Positions 1 through 9,362 of a stretch of 32,470 nucleotides of DNA are shown here, piece after piece. The stretch comes from Gammaproteobacteria bacterium (GTDB taxonomy: Bacteria > Pseudomonadota > Gammaproteobacteria > Arenicellales > Arenicellaceae). Under the pieces are notes generated by a model. It was not told where the DNA came from. It ran no database searches and worked only from the letters and a program-made list of their open reading frames with translations. Where the stretch lies: the NCBI GenBank assembly GCA_030426005.1, contig JAUHZM010000003.1, positions 1-32,470 on the forward strand, read 5' to 3'. Each line of letters begins with the position of its first letter. Position 1 is the first letter of the stretch. The position numbers and the translations under genes are program-made.

Positions 1-182
1 ACGGCACAACATTCTTCGCCAGCAGAAACCTCACTACCAACTTCAGGCAGCTCCACATAAACGACATCGCCTAACGCTTCTTGCGCGTAATCAGAAATGC
101 CCACTTCCACAATATCGTCGTCTAATCGTCGTGCCCATTCGTGCGAGGAGGCGTACAATAAATCATCAGGTGTTTCGCTCAT
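1..182 (-). CDS. gcvH: Glycine cleavage system H protein, 3' part missing at left window edge
   Basis: Reverse strand from ATG at 182 translates to [60 protein letters not shown], which has the GcvH pattern (HEW..., VGI(S/T)xxAQ..LGDVV(Y/F)VxLPEVG..V.AG..C). Not in the ORF track because it is truncated. Confidence 0.9.
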   Translation of the reverse strand, partial: MSETPDDLLYASSHEWARRLDDDIVEVGISDYAQEALGDVVYVELPEVGSEVSAGEECCA

Positions 183-372
183 GGAATTCTCCAAACGTGT
201 CTGGTTGGCGCGGGCTTCTGCTATACGTGGCCGTGTAAAACCACACTGGCCAGCGCCGAGGTTAATCAATCGCCACATTATACGGCAATCGCTGCACGAA
301 GTTGGCAACCAATTCGGGCCTTTTTTATCCACAAACAAGGTATTATCTTGCAATCCCGTTGCCGATGCATAA

Positions 373-393
373 AAATGCGAATGATTCTCATTT
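373..393. promoter_or_regulatory. Fur-box-like operator upstream of fbpA
   Basis: aaatgcgAATGATTCTCATTt; the core AATGATTCTCATT matches the consensus AATGATAATCATT at 11 of 13 positions and lies about 25 bp before the ATG at 418 of an iron-uptake gene. Confidence 0.7.
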
Positions 394-417
394 CAGCGCA
401 TTAATTAGCTATTTCTT

Positions 418-1428
418 ATGAAAAAATTTGTTTTAATTGCCTTAACTGGCCTTCTGGTTTCCTGTTCCTCACCGACACCAGAGGTAAACCTTTACTCCGC
501 TCGCAAAGAAGCCCTGATCAAACCGCTGCTGGACGCGTTCACCAAAGAGACTGGCATCAAAGTCAATATCATCTCGGCCAGCGCAGATGCACTCCTGGAG
601 CGAATAAAAAGCGAAGGAATCAATAGCCCAGCCGATGTATTGCTGACTACCGATGCTGGCCGCTTGCACCGCGCTAAACAGGCATCATTGTTCGCCCCGA
701 TTGATTCCGAGGTTCTCAATAACAACATTCCAGCCAACTATCGCGATGGCGACAATACCTGGTTCGGCTTATCACTGCGTGCGCGGCCAATCATGGTGAC
801 CGCTAAGGCACCGGATATCGCGCTCACCAGCTATGAAGATTTAACGACACCCGAATTGGCTGGACAAATATGCATCCGATCCTCCGGCAATATTTACAAC
901 CAATCGCTAGTCGCATCAATGCTGGCTCACGCATCGGCTGCTGAGGTTGAAACCTGGGCCAAAGGTCTGGTTGCTAATCTGGCACGCGAGCCACAGGGTG
1001 GTGATCGGGATCAAATTCGGGCAGCGGCGGCAGGTCAGTGTTCGGTCGTGGTAGCCAATACCTATTATCTCGCCAATATGCTGGCCGACATAGCGACAGA
1101 CGATGATCGTGCAGCTGGCGAAGCCATCTCGGTGATTTGGCCAAACCAACAAAATCGCGGTACACATGTGAATGTGAGTGGCGCCGGATTGATCAAAAGC
1201 GCCCCAAACAGCGACAACGCCATCAAATTGATCGAGTACTTGTCTGGCGACGAAGCGCAACACTTATACGCCAATGTTAACTTTGAGTATCCGGTCAAGC
1301 CTGGTGTCCCCGTGCACCCAATTCTAGCGAAATGGGGCGAATTCAAAGCCGATGCGCTACCACTGGAAAAGCTCGGCGAGAACAATGCCGAGGCGGTAAA
1401 ACTAATGGATCGCGCTGGCTGGAAATAG
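418..1428 (+). CDS. fbpA: Fe(III) ABC transporter substrate-binding lipoprotein (FbpA/FutA family)
   Basis: 336 aa; N-terminal lipobox-like LLVSC, then VNLYSARKEALIKPLLDAFTKETGIKVN, PADVLLTTDAGRL, typical of FbpA/FutA; next to permease and fur. Confidence 0.85.
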   Translation: MKKFVLIALTGLLVSCSSPTPEVNLYSARKEALIKPLLDAFTKETGIKVNIISASADALLERIKSEGINSPADVLLTTDAGRLHRAKQASLFAPIDSEVLNNNIPANYRDGDNTWFGLSLRARPIMVTAKAPDIALTSYEDLTTPELAGQICIRSSGNIYNQSLVASMLAHASAAEVETWAKGLVANLAREPQGGDRDQIRAAAAGQCSVVVANTYYLANMLADIATDDDRAAGEAISVIWPNQQNRGTHVNVSGAGLIKSAPNSDNAIKLIEYLSGDEAQHLYANVNFEYPVKPGVPVHPILAKWGEFKADALPLEKLGENNAEAVKLMDRAGWK

Positions 1429-1438
1429 CCACCTCATC

Positions 1439-3061
1439 ATGCTCAGCGGTATTAAATGGCAAGCATCAAGTCTCGCAATCGCGAGCCTGGTGCTGTTACC
1501 TCTGATCGCGCTATTGGTCATCAGCAGCCAGGCCAATATGCAGCTCTGGCAACATCTCAGTAGCACCGTGTTGCCAGAGTACGTTCGCAACTCCCTACTA
1601 CTAATGCTCGGTGTATCTGCCATCACACTGACACTGGGGGTTGGCTCAGCGTGGTTGGTCACGCAATATCGGTTTCCGGGCATCCGTTTTTTTGACTGGG
1701 CACTGTTGTTGCCCCTGGCGATGCCAGCCTATATTAGCGCCTATTCATACACCGGCTTACTCGATGTCGCCGGCCCCATTCAGACCTGGCTGCGTGATGC
1801 ATTCGGCTGGTCTGTTGGCGATTACTGGTTCCCACCTATACGCTCACTCAGTGGCGCGGTACTGGTAATGGGTTGTGTGCTCTACCCGTACGTGTACTTG
1901 TTGGCTCGATCCGCATTTATAAGCCAGTCACAGCATTTTCGCGATGTTGCGGCCTTGATGGGTTACTCCCGCAGACAGGCATTTATGCGCATCACATTAC
2001 CAATCGCCCGCCCTGCTGTTATTGCCGGACTCAGTCTGGCACTGATGGAGACCCTGGCAGATTACGGCACGGTCGCCTATTTTGGTGTCAACACCTTCAC
2101 AACAGGCATCTTCCGTACATGGTTTGGGATGGACAGTGTCAGTAATGCCGCGCAGTTAGCGTTGGTTTTACTCGGATTCGTGGTGGTTTTATTGATAATC
2201 GAACGGCGGTCTCGTCAACAAGCTCAATACTACGACAAACGCAAAAGTTCGACCCCATCTCCCAAACAATTGACCGGCGTCAAAGGACTCATTGCAGTTG
2301 GTCTTGTGAGCCTGCCAATCGCATTAGGATTTGTTATTCCAGTATGGCAGCTACTGATCTGGGCCGTTCAATCACATGCTCAGCTGTGGCAGTCGGAATT
2401 TTGGCGGTTAGTATTAAACACCGTTAGCCTCGCCAGCGTTACAGCGGTTTTAGCAGTGATGCTGGGTCTACTGGTCGCCTATGCGGTACGCACCACACAA
2501 GCGCCAATTACACGATTTGCCAAGCAGGTGGTGAGCTTGGGTTACGCCGTGCCCGGCACCATTATCGCCGTCGCGACCTTAGTACCACTAGCAAAATTAG
2601 ATAACCTGGTGGATGCTTGGTTCCGGGCAAATTTGGATATTTCCACTGGCCTGATTCTCAGCGGCACGCTTGCCGCCCTGATCATCGCCTATCTGGTCCG
2701 GTTTATGGCGGTGGCGCTCGGATCTCTGGACGCTGGTTTGCAGTCCATCGCTCCAACCATGGACCAGGCCGCCCAGTCGATGGGCAGTTCACCGTGGCAA
2801 GTACTACGCCGTGTGCACATCCCGATGCTCAAAGGCAGCTTGCTAACTGCCTTGCTGTTGGTGTTTGTAGACGTGATGAAAGAGTTGCCGGCCACATTAA
2901 TTATGCGACCCTTCAATTTCAATACCCTTGCAGTGAGGGCCTATGAATACGCTTCGGACGAACGCCTTGCCGACGCTTCCCTGGCTTCGCTGGCGATCAT
3001 TTGTGCCGGACTCATCCCGGTGATTCTACTCACCAGAGCGATCCACCGGCACACACGTTAA
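1439..3061 (+). CDS. fbpB: Fe(III) ABC transporter permease (FbpB family, two fused permease domains)
   Basis: 540 aa hydrophobic protein with two permease halves and EAA-like loops (DVAALMGYSRRQAFMRITLPIARPAV; DQAAQSMGSSPWQVLRRVHIPMLKGSL). Confidence 0.87.
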   Translation: MLSGIKWQASSLAIASLVLLPLIALLVISSQANMQLWQHLSSTVLPEYVRNSLLLMLGVSAITLTLGVGSAWLVTQYRFPGIRFFDWALLLPLAMPAYISAYSYTGLLDVAGPIQTWLRDAFGWSVGDYWFPPIRSLSGAVLVMGCVLYPYVYLLARSAFISQSQHFRDVAALMGYSRRQAFMRITLPIARPAVIAGLSLALMETLADYGTVAYFGVNTFTTGIFRTWFGMDSVSNAAQLALVLLGFVVVLLIIERRSRQQAQYYDKRKSSTPSPKQLTGVKGLIAVGLVSLPIALGFVIPVWQLLIWAVQSHAQLWQSEFWRLVLNTVSLASVTAVLAVMLGLLVAYAVRTTQAPITRFAKQVVSLGYAVPGTIIAVATLVPLAKLDNLVDAWFRANLDISTGLILSGTLAALIIAYLVRFMAVALGSLDAGLQSIAPTMDQAAQSMGSSPWQVLRRVHIPMLKGSLLTALLLVFVDVMKELPATLIMRPFNFNTLAVRAYEYASDERLADASLASLAIICAGLIPVILLTRAIHRHTR

Positions 3062-3471
3062 GACTGGCAGTTCGAACACATGCCGTACAAATACAAGGAG
3101 TGGTCTTCTAATTTGAAGTTGTGCGCTTGAGCCACGCGCTTTTGACGTTCCTCAATTTCGGCATCGTAAAATTCAGTGACCGTATTGCATTTGACGCAGA
3201 CCATGTGGTCGTGATGCTCACCGTCGTCCAACTCAAACACCGAGCGGCCACCTTCAAAATTATGGCGCAGTACGAGCCCAGCATTCTCAAACTGCGTCAG
3301 CACCCGATATACCGTGGCAAACGCAATTTCTTCACCGGCATCCAACAACGCTTTATAGACGTCCTCAGCCGTGTAATGCCGCTGTTCACCGTTCTCTAAC
3401 ACGGATAAGATTCTTAGGCGTGGCAGCGTGGTTTTTAAGCCTGCGTCTTTAAGTTCTTGGCTGGTAGACAT
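3058..3471 (-). CDS. fur: Ferric uptake regulator Fur
   Basis: MSTSQELKDAGLKTTLPRLRILSVLE...FATVYRVLTQFENAGLV...HHDHMVCVKCNTVTEFYDAEIEERQ...LYLYGMCSNCQS; Fur winged helix and CxxC metal motif. ORF track starts 4 codons upstream (3483); MSTSQ start at 3471 preferred. Confidence 0.95.
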   Translation of the reverse strand: MSTSQELKDAGLKTTLPRLRILSVLENGEQRHYTAEDVYKALLDAGEEIAFATVYRVLTQFENAGLVLRHNFEGGRSVFELDDGEHHDHMVCVKCNTVTEFYDAEIEERQKRVAQAHNFKLEDHSLYLYGMCSNCQS

Positions 3472-3534
3472 GGTAGTTTCCAAAAGTTAGGGTTTGGCTT
3501 ATCGCGATGATCCACCAAAATTACGTGATGCCTA

Positions 3535-3563
3535 AGTTTAGCAGTTTTTAAATCTCAGGTTAA
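3535..3563 (-). promoter_or_regulatory. Possible sigma70 promoter for fur
   Basis: Minus strand TTAACC (3563-3558), 17-nt spacer, TAAACT (3540-3535). Weak match found by eye. Confidence 0.35.
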
Positions 3564-3603
3564 AATAAACCCCGACTCATAATTCAGATTTCTTGCCTTC
3601 ACT

Positions 3604-4419
3604 GTGTTTCGTCTACTGAAATTGCTGCTTGTTGGACTATTGCTCCTGGCTCCCCACCGTATACTGTTGGGCGCAGAGCAAATTCCGCTTTACCTGCCAT
3701 ACCAATCGTCGCAATTTCCTGAATTATCAGTCCGATTTGACGCCGCATTGAACGCCGCTGGCTTGGGTCAATTTGTCACGGTAACGACTGATTATTGGCA
3801 CCCATACCAACAGGGCATTCGACAAGGCCGTCCCGGTATCTACCTAGCCGCACCGCACTTTGTCGCGTGGGCACATCATCGTCATCGATTTATTCCATTT
3901 TTGCGGTTATCGACCCCGCTGCAATACGTGATCGCCACGCGTCATGATGATGCACAGTATTTTGAACTACGCGATCTGGCTGAGCAAAACGTATGTTCAA
4001 CCCGCGCCGTAAACCTGGACTTCTTGTTAGTAAAGGATGCATTTAAAGACACATTGAAACCAGCCATCAACAAAATCGTGAATTCGGTCGCGAGCGCAAT
4101 GCAATACGACAATCAAAACTGCGCCGCATTTGTGGTATCCGAACAGGCATTCAAAGCATTCAATACCGAGGATCCTCAACGGTTTATCCGTTTATATCAA
4201 GGACCGGAGTACCGGAACTACGCCTTCATCGCACACCCGGATATCCCGCGTGAATCGGCAATCCAATTGAAAAGCTTTTTACGCAGCGCGCAGGCGATGG
4301 CGATACTGACTCCGGTACTGTCACAATTCGCGACCAAGCCTAAACTGATCCCAGTTAAACGCCGCGACTACCCTAAAACTTACCTTGAGACACTCAAGCC
4401 GTACTGGCAAGCTGATTAG
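3604..4419 (+). CDS. Periplasmic substrate-binding-like protein (PhnD/phosphonate-binding-like), orphan
   Basis: GTG start; signal peptide FRLLKLLLVGLLLLAPHRILLGA; PBP-like pattern PGIYLAAPHFVAWAHHRHRFIPFLRL, LRDLAEQNVCSTRAVNLDFLLVKDAF, CAAFVVSEQAFKAF. Confidence 0.6.
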   Translation: MFRLLKLLLVGLLLLAPHRILLGAEQIPLYLPYQSSQFPELSVRFDAALNAAGLGQFVTVTTDYWHPYQQGIRQGRPGIYLAAPHFVAWAHHRHRFIPFLRLSTPLQYVIATRHDDAQYFELRDLAEQNVCSTRAVNLDFLLVKDAFKDTLKPAINKIVNSVASAMQYDNQNCAAFVVSEQAFKAFNTEDPQRFIRLYQGPEYRNYAFIAHPDIPRESAIQLKSFLRSAQAMAILTPVLSQFATKPKLIPVKRRDYPKTYLETLKPYWQAD

Positions 4420-4430
4420 AACCAGTAATG

Positions 4431-5618
4431 CTAGACACCCAATGCCTGCCGTACCAACAAGCGTCGCATTAGCGGTGATCGACTGATCAAATTCATTCCC
4501 GTGCCACGTAAGGTATGCCAGATCGCCGGACCAGGTTGATAGGCTGTTCTGAGCATCGACATGGCACGGTCGACCTGCTCATTGGCAGGTTTACGTCGAT
4601 GTTGATAGCGTTCAAGAGTGGCCGCCGTCGCTATGTCTTCTTTTGCCACACTACTGAGCACGCGCGACAAACAGACCACATCGTGCAAACCTAGATTTAC
4701 ACCCTGACCGGCCAACGGATGGATCGAGTGTGCTGCATCGCCAATTAACACCACACGTTGCTCAAAGTATCGATCCGCACGCTGGCTGCGCAGTTTGAAC
4801 GCTTGGCGTGGATCCAACAGTTGCAATGCGCCGAGACGATACTCAATCGACGACGCCAAACGATCAGCAAAAGCCTCATCGCTGAGCTGCATTAAAGACG
4901 TCAATTCAGAACTATCTACACTCCAAACGATCGAGCACTGGTTTTCAGCAAGTGGCAAAAAGGCCACCGGCCCAGTCTCGAGAAAGCGCTGCCAAGCGCA
5001 TGCTTGATGTGGTTTTTCACTGACGATTCGCGTAACGATGCCGGACTGCTGGTAATCGAGTTGATTAGTGAATATTCGTGCTTGCCGTCTCACCCAGGAA
5101 TTAGCACCATCCGCGGCCACCACTAGCCTCGCACGCATATGCCCTTGATCCATGTCCAAGCGCGCTACCTGGGCAGTATTTTCAATCGCATTCAAGCGCG
5201 TATCAAACCGACACTCAATATTCGGATCAGCAATACATTGCTGCTGCAAAAGGTAATTACAGCGAAGGGCATCAACCATAAACCCCAACTGCGGCTCATT
5301 GACATCGTCAGCCGCAAACTGCAACTCACCGTGTGACGCAGCATCCCACACATACATAGACTGATAAGGGAAAGCATGCGACTCGCCGAGCAGTTGAAAC
5401 ACTTCAAGCTCAGATAATACTTTGTGCGCTTGCTGGCCGAGCGCGACCACACGTTGATTGGGCGCAGCAGAATCCGGCAGCATGCTCGCCCGTTCCAGCA
5501 AACAAATCGTCAATGACGTCTGTGCCGATAACTGTAGGGCCAGTGCGGCACCGACCATACCGGCGCCAACGATCACCACATCATAGTCAAATGATTGAGA
5601 CCGATCACGGCGACGCAT
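4431..5618 (-). CDS. ubiH: FAD-dependent ubiquinone biosynthesis hydroxylase (UbiH/UbiI/COQ6 family)
   Basis: GAGMVGAALALQLS dinucleotide-binding motif; VLIGDAAHSIHPLAGQGVNLGLHDV family signature; directly downstream of pepP as in the ygfB-pepP-ubiH locus. Confidence 0.88.
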   Translation of the reverse strand: MRRRDRSQSFDYDVVIVGAGMVGAALALQLSAQTSLTICLLERASMLPDSAAPNQRVVALGQQAHKVLSELEVFQLLGESHAFPYQSMYVWDAASHGELQFAADDVNEPQLGFMVDALRCNYLLQQQCIADPNIECRFDTRLNAIENTAQVARLDMDQGHMRARLVVAADGANSWVRRQARIFTNQLDYQQSGIVTRIVSEKPHQACAWQRFLETGPVAFLPLAENQCSIVWSVDSSELTSLMQLSDEAFADRLASSIEYRLGALQLLDPRQAFKLRSQRADRYFEQRVVLIGDAAHSIHPLAGQGVNLGLHDVVCLSRVLSSVAKEDIATAATLERYQHRRKPANEQVDRAMSMLRTAYQPGPAIWHTLRGTGMNLISRSPLMRRLLVRQALGV

Positions 5619-5620
5619 AA

Positions 5621-6970
5621 TTAACCCGCCATCAAGGCTTCTATATCGCCCACGGTCTTCGGCGCCGCAGCCGTGAGATTGTCAAAACCATCACGCCGCA
5701 CTAACACGTTATCTTCTATGCGGATACCGATGTTATGCCAACGCGGATCAATATTCTTCGCCGGATTGACGTAGATACCCGGCTCCACCGTGAACACCAT
5801 GCCCGGCTCGAGTTCTCGCCAGCTACCTTCGACCTGGTAGTCGCCGACATCGTGCACATCCATCCCGAGCCAATGACCGGTCCGATGCATGTAAAACTGG
5901 GTGTAAGATTGTGTCTCTAAGACCTCGCTCAAGGAGCCCTGGAGCAGACCTTCATCGAGCAAGCCTTGCGCAATAACACGCACCGCCGCATCATGGTGTT
6001 CGTTCCAACCATGACCTGCCGAGCATTTTTCAAAAGCAGCCTGCTGAGCGGCTAATACGATTTCGTACAAGGTGCGTTGCTCGCCACTGAACTTGCCGTT
6101 GACAGGAAAAGTACGACTGATATCCGAGGCATAACAATGGTACTCAGCACCGGCATCAATTAACAATAAATCGCCGTCTTTGAGCACTTCGGTGTTTTCG
6201 ATGTAATGCAAAATACAGGCATTCGCGCCACCGGCCACGATGGATGGGTAGGCATTGTATTGACTACCCGCTTTACGAAACTCACACTCCAACTCAGCCT
6301 GAACCTGATATTCGTACATGCCTGGCTTACACACTTGCATGGCGCGAACATGACCCGCAGCGGTCATTCGACCCGCCTTGCGCATCAGGCTAATTTCATC
6401 GGCTCGTTTGATTAATCGTTGCTCATGCAATATATGATTCAGATCCACGAATTCGTAGGGAGCATGCGTGCTACGACGCGTATCCTCCTTGATCTTTTTC
6501 ATCCAGCCGAGCAGCTGAGCATCAAATTCCGGGTAGCGACCAACGGTGGTGAAGACCTTTTCTTTCTCCTCCATCATGCCGGGAAGAATGTCGTTTATGT
6601 CTTCAATTGGGAATGCATCGTCGGCACCATAACGCGCCATCGCGCCTTCCAGGCCTGCGCGTCGACCATCCCACATTTCCCGTACCGGATCTCGCTCCCG
6701 ACAGAACAGCACGTACTCGCCGCTATCACGTCCTGGGCTGATTACCAGCACCGCTTCCGGTTCATCGAAACCACTCAGGTAGTAGAAATCACTGTCTGCC
6801 CGAAACTGGTAGATCACATCACCATTGCGTGACTTTTCAGTTGAGGTCGGCACGATAACGATGTCATTTTCACCAATCTGGTTGATCAGTTCTGCACGTC
6901 GACGTGCGTAGATTTCAGCCGGGGTTAACGTCTCTCGCCGATGCTGCATGTGTCCCATTTCGTCGTTCAC
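5621..6970 (-). CDS. pepP: Xaa-Pro aminopeptidase (M24B)
   Basis: RRETLTPAEIYARRRAELINQIGENDIVIVPTSTEKSRNGDVIYQFRADSDFYYLSGFDEPEAVLVI...; HRTGHWLGMDVHDVGDY; VFTVEPGIYV. GTG at 6970 or an internal ATG (6958 or 6949) is the start. Confidence 0.94.
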   Translation of the reverse strand: MNDEMGHMQHRRETLTPAEIYARRRAELINQIGENDIVIVPTSTEKSRNGDVIYQFRADSDFYYLSGFDEPEAVLVISPGRDSGEYVLFCRERDPVREMWDGRRAGLEGAMARYGADDAFPIEDINDILPGMMEEKEKVFTTVGRYPEFDAQLLGWMKKIKEDTRRSTHAPYEFVDLNHILHEQRLIKRADEISLMRKAGRMTAAGHVRAMQVCKPGMYEYQVQAELECEFRKAGSQYNAYPSIVAGGANACILHYIENTEVLKDGDLLLIDAGAEYHCYASDISRTFPVNGKFSGEQRTLYEIVLAAQQAAFEKCSAGHGWNEHHDAAVRVIAQGLLDEGLLQGSLSEVLETQSYTQFYMHRTGHWLGMDVHDVGDYQVEGSWRELEPGMVFTVEPGIYVNPAKNIDPRWHNIGIRIEDNVLVRRDGFDNLTAAAPKTVGDIEALMAG

Positions 6971-6972
6971 CG

Positions 6973-7545
6973 TTATTGCGACAACGTCGGCGCGTCTGCC
7001 GCGCGTTCGGAGTAAATGAACTCAAAAATAAGCTGCGAACCAACTTTCAGGTATTCTTCCAGCTCGGCCAACGCCCATTCCTCTTCACGCTCGCTGTCGG
7101 CGCCTGAACCCGCCTCAGAAATCTCAATCATGTCGCGTGCGATTTCAGCACCACTTTCAGGCAATTGGTCAATACTGAATAGGTCGTTGTACAACAAACC
7201 CAACAAATACCCTTTACTCCAGGTTGCTAAGCCATCCACACGTTGCGCTAATGGCGCGTCGTCGTCTGGCAAAACAAGCTCGAAGCCTTCTTTACTGTCG
7301 AACAACACCTCACTGGTCTCACGATATAACTCGTAAAGTAGTTCTGAAACTGGTGCGAATCGACCATCGTTGGCGTCTGCTTCTGGCTCCACTAGCTTAA
7401 GCAGATCCGGCGTCATGCCTGTTTTAAGATGGTTGGCAATGGCGCCGACGATCGTGCCATGCACTTCGCTCGGCGTCAGCGTGTCTAACCCCGCCAGCGC
7501 TAGGGTCGATTCAATTTGCAGGTAATAATCAGTTTGTTCAGACAT
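6973..7545 (-). CDS. ygfB: UPF0149 family protein (YgfB/YecA-like)
   Basis: LTPSEVHGTIVGAIANHLKTG...WSKGYLLGLLYND...; located directly upstream of pepP. Confidence 0.85.
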   Translation of the reverse strand: MSEQTDYYLQIESTLALAGLDTLTPSEVHGTIVGAIANHLKTGMTPDLLKLVEPEADANDGRFAPVSELLYELYRETSEVLFDSKEGFELVLPDDDAPLAQRVDGLATWSKGYLLGLLYNDLFSIDQLPESGAEIARDMIEISEAGSGADSEREEEWALAELEEYLKVGSQLIFEFIYSERAADAPTLSQ

Positions 7546-7712
7546 GGTAAAAATTTACATAGTGCGTCGGCCTGTATTCTACCTCAAGCCCATCAAAGAA
7601 GGGCGATTAAAACCACGCAGCTCAACGCTTTACGCCGCTTAGCTGGTTGACGCCATCACATCGCCCGCCTAATATTAAGCAGTTTCTCACTTGAATTTGA
7701 TGGTACGCCTGT

Positions 7713-7916
7713 ATGGAAGCCAATATTATCGGTCTCGAACAGCGAATCGAAACTCTGATCAGCGAATGTAAGCGGCTGAGCACAGAAAACCGAAATTTAA
7801 AAACCGAACAGAATTCGTTGTTGGCTGAAAAAACACAGCTCAAAGAAAAGAATCGTCTGGCCTGCAGTCGCCTCGAAAAAATAGTCGAGAAGCTGCGAAC
7901 GCTGGAAGATCAGTAG
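7713..7916 (+). CDS. TIGR02449-like coiled-coil protein (ZapB-like), upstream of zapA
   Basis: 67 aa: MEANIIGLEQRIETLISECKRLSTENRNLKTEQNSLLAEKTQLKEKNRLACSRLEKIVEKLRTLEDQ; all coiled coil, in the usual position before zapA. Confidence 0.75.
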   Translation: MEANIIGLEQRIETLISECKRLSTENRNLKTEQNSLLAEKTQLKEKNRLACSRLEKIVEKLRTLEDQ

Positions 7917-8000
7917 ATCGTCAAACTTTTAATAACAACGAATTCGTATATTTTTTATGGGGTAGCGCGTTAGTGCACCTTCTCCACACACAGGAAAATT

Positions 8001-8312
8001 ATGGCTGGCGCAGCACAAAATAGAGGCATTAATATCAGCATCATGGGGCGCGACTTCTCTGTTGCTTGCCCGCCTGAGGAACAAGAAGATTTGCTGGAAG
8101 CCGCCCGATATCTGGATAAGAATATGAAGGAGATCCAGAAGACTGGCAAAATTATCGGTGCTGAGCGTTGCGCAATCATGGCCGCATTGAACATCACCAA
8201 TGACTTGTTGAAACTGCAAAAATCCACCGCAGGCCAAGACAAGGTTCAAGCCCGTCTATCGAGCTTACAAGAACGTATTGACGAAGTTCTACGCGAAGCA
8301 GAATCCGTCTAA
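8001..8312 (+). CDS. zapA: Cell division protein ZapA
   Basis: ISIMGRDFSVACPPEEQEDLLEAARYLDKNMKEIQKTGKIIGAERCAIMAALNITNDLL; precedes 6S RNA and fau as in E. coli. Confidence 0.9.
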   Translation: MAGAAQNRGINISIMGRDFSVACPPEEQEDLLEAARYLDKNMKEIQKTGKIIGAERCAIMAALNITNDLLKLQKSTAGQDKVQARLSSLQERIDEVLREAESV

Positions 8313-8374
8313 AAACTCTGAATAGTTTACGCGCTTTTCTGGAAAGTTTTTACATCGATTCACAGCCAGGCTGT

Positions 8375-8380
8375 TATAAT
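8375..8380 (+). promoter_or_regulatory. -10 element of the 6S RNA promoter
   Basis: Perfect TATAAT (ctgtTATAATtaaaactggcg) about 8-10 nt before the inferred 6S 5' end. No convincing -35 found. Confidence 0.6.
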
Positions 8381-8387
8381 TAAAACT

Positions 8388-8590
8388 GGCGTTGCCTGTG
8401 GTGTTTGTAAACGCTTCAAATCCCTTAGAACCTAGTATTTTTTCCCGGGGACCGGACCACGCTGCTGTTGTGAGTGCTCGTCAGATTTGTGTTAGCACAG
8501 TCCACGAGCGCACCTGATGCGGCTTGTAGGTTCCCACTTGAACCGTCGGTTCAAGGCACCAAGCGTTTACGGCACTTATGGGTAACGCTC
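8388..8590 (+). ncRNA. ssrS: 6S RNA (SsrS)
   Basis: Between zapA and fau; carries CACTTGAACCGTCGGTTCAAGG, equivalent to E. coli CACCUUGAACCAAGGGUUCAAGG; terminal ends pair (GTAAACGCTT 8407-8416 with AAGCGTTTAC 8561-8570, and gcgttgcc with ggtaacgc). End coordinates approximate. Confidence 0.9.
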
Positions 8591-8663
8591 ATTTTTACCC
8601 TCACTATATTGTGGTATCAGGCTCGATGGCTTGGTAAACACATCGCACTGGAATGCATCTGCC

Positions 8664-9284
8664 ATGCCTGCTACATCTTCGCCGACACATCGCCAGTTGC
8701 GCAGCAAAATTCGAGGCCAGCGCGCAGGCTTGAGTCGCCAGGAGCTGCACAATGCCGAGCTTGCTTTAGCACGCCAAGCACAACAATGCTATGCGATTCA
8801 GAACGCCAAACGCCTTGCCAGCTATCATCCGATTCAAGGTGAAATCTCCCCGGCTTCTATCTCGGTGAACTCCGCAGTAGCATTATATCTGCCCAGAATC
8901 CAGAATTTTGTCCATCGGCGCATGCTGTTTCAGAGCGCGCAGTTACTACGGCCAAATCGCTGGGGAATACCAGAACCAGACATCGCCAGCCGCATCGTGA
9001 TGCCTAACCAACTCGACGTCATACTCGTGCCACTGGTCGCATTCGATCGCCAGGGACATCGAATCGGTATGGGCGCGGGATTCTACGATCGCACACTGGC
9101 TGCGCTAGCGCACCAATCCAGCACACGCCCATTGCTAGTTGGACTCGCCCATCATTTCCAAGAGGTTAATTCAATCTCTGCGGCACCATGGGATGTGCCG
9201 TTAGATGTTATAATCACCGACCGTGAATACATTACGTGTCCGCCTGCCGTACACGCAAACTCGAGCGCACACTTAAATCAATGA
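8664..9284 (+). CDS. fau: 5-formyltetrahydrofolate cyclo-ligase (YgfA/Fau)
   Basis: RQLRSKIRGQRAGLS..., VPLVAFDRQGHRIGMGAGFYDRTLA signature; directly follows 6S RNA. ATG at 8664 preferred over TTG at 8631. Confidence 0.9.
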   Translation: MPATSSPTHRQLRSKIRGQRAGLSRQELHNAELALARQAQQCYAIQNAKRLASYHPIQGEISPASISVNSAVALYLPRIQNFVHRRMLFQSAQLLRPNRWGIPEPDIASRIVMPNQLDVILVPLVAFDRQGHRIGMGAGFYDRTLAALAHQSSTRPLLVGLAHHFQEVNSISAAPWDVPLDVIITDREYITCPPAVHANSSAHLNQ

Positions 9285-9362
9285 GACCCGTGTCTCTTTA
9301 CGAGTATGCAACCCGATTTAAACACCGCACTTAATTAAGCAACGTAAAGTTTGGTCCAGAAT

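Noticed and set aside
97-372. Plus-strand 91-aa ORF
   Set aside because: Antisense to the clear partial gcvH and through its promoter region; no recognisable protein features.
183-417. Glycine riboswitch upstream of gcvH
   Set aside because: No paired glycine-aptamer pattern recognised by eye; the only clear signal is the Fur-box-like site near fbpA.
8474-8842. 122-aa plus-strand ORF
   Set aside because: Runs through 6S RNA and overlaps fau out of frame; the RNA and fau explain the region.
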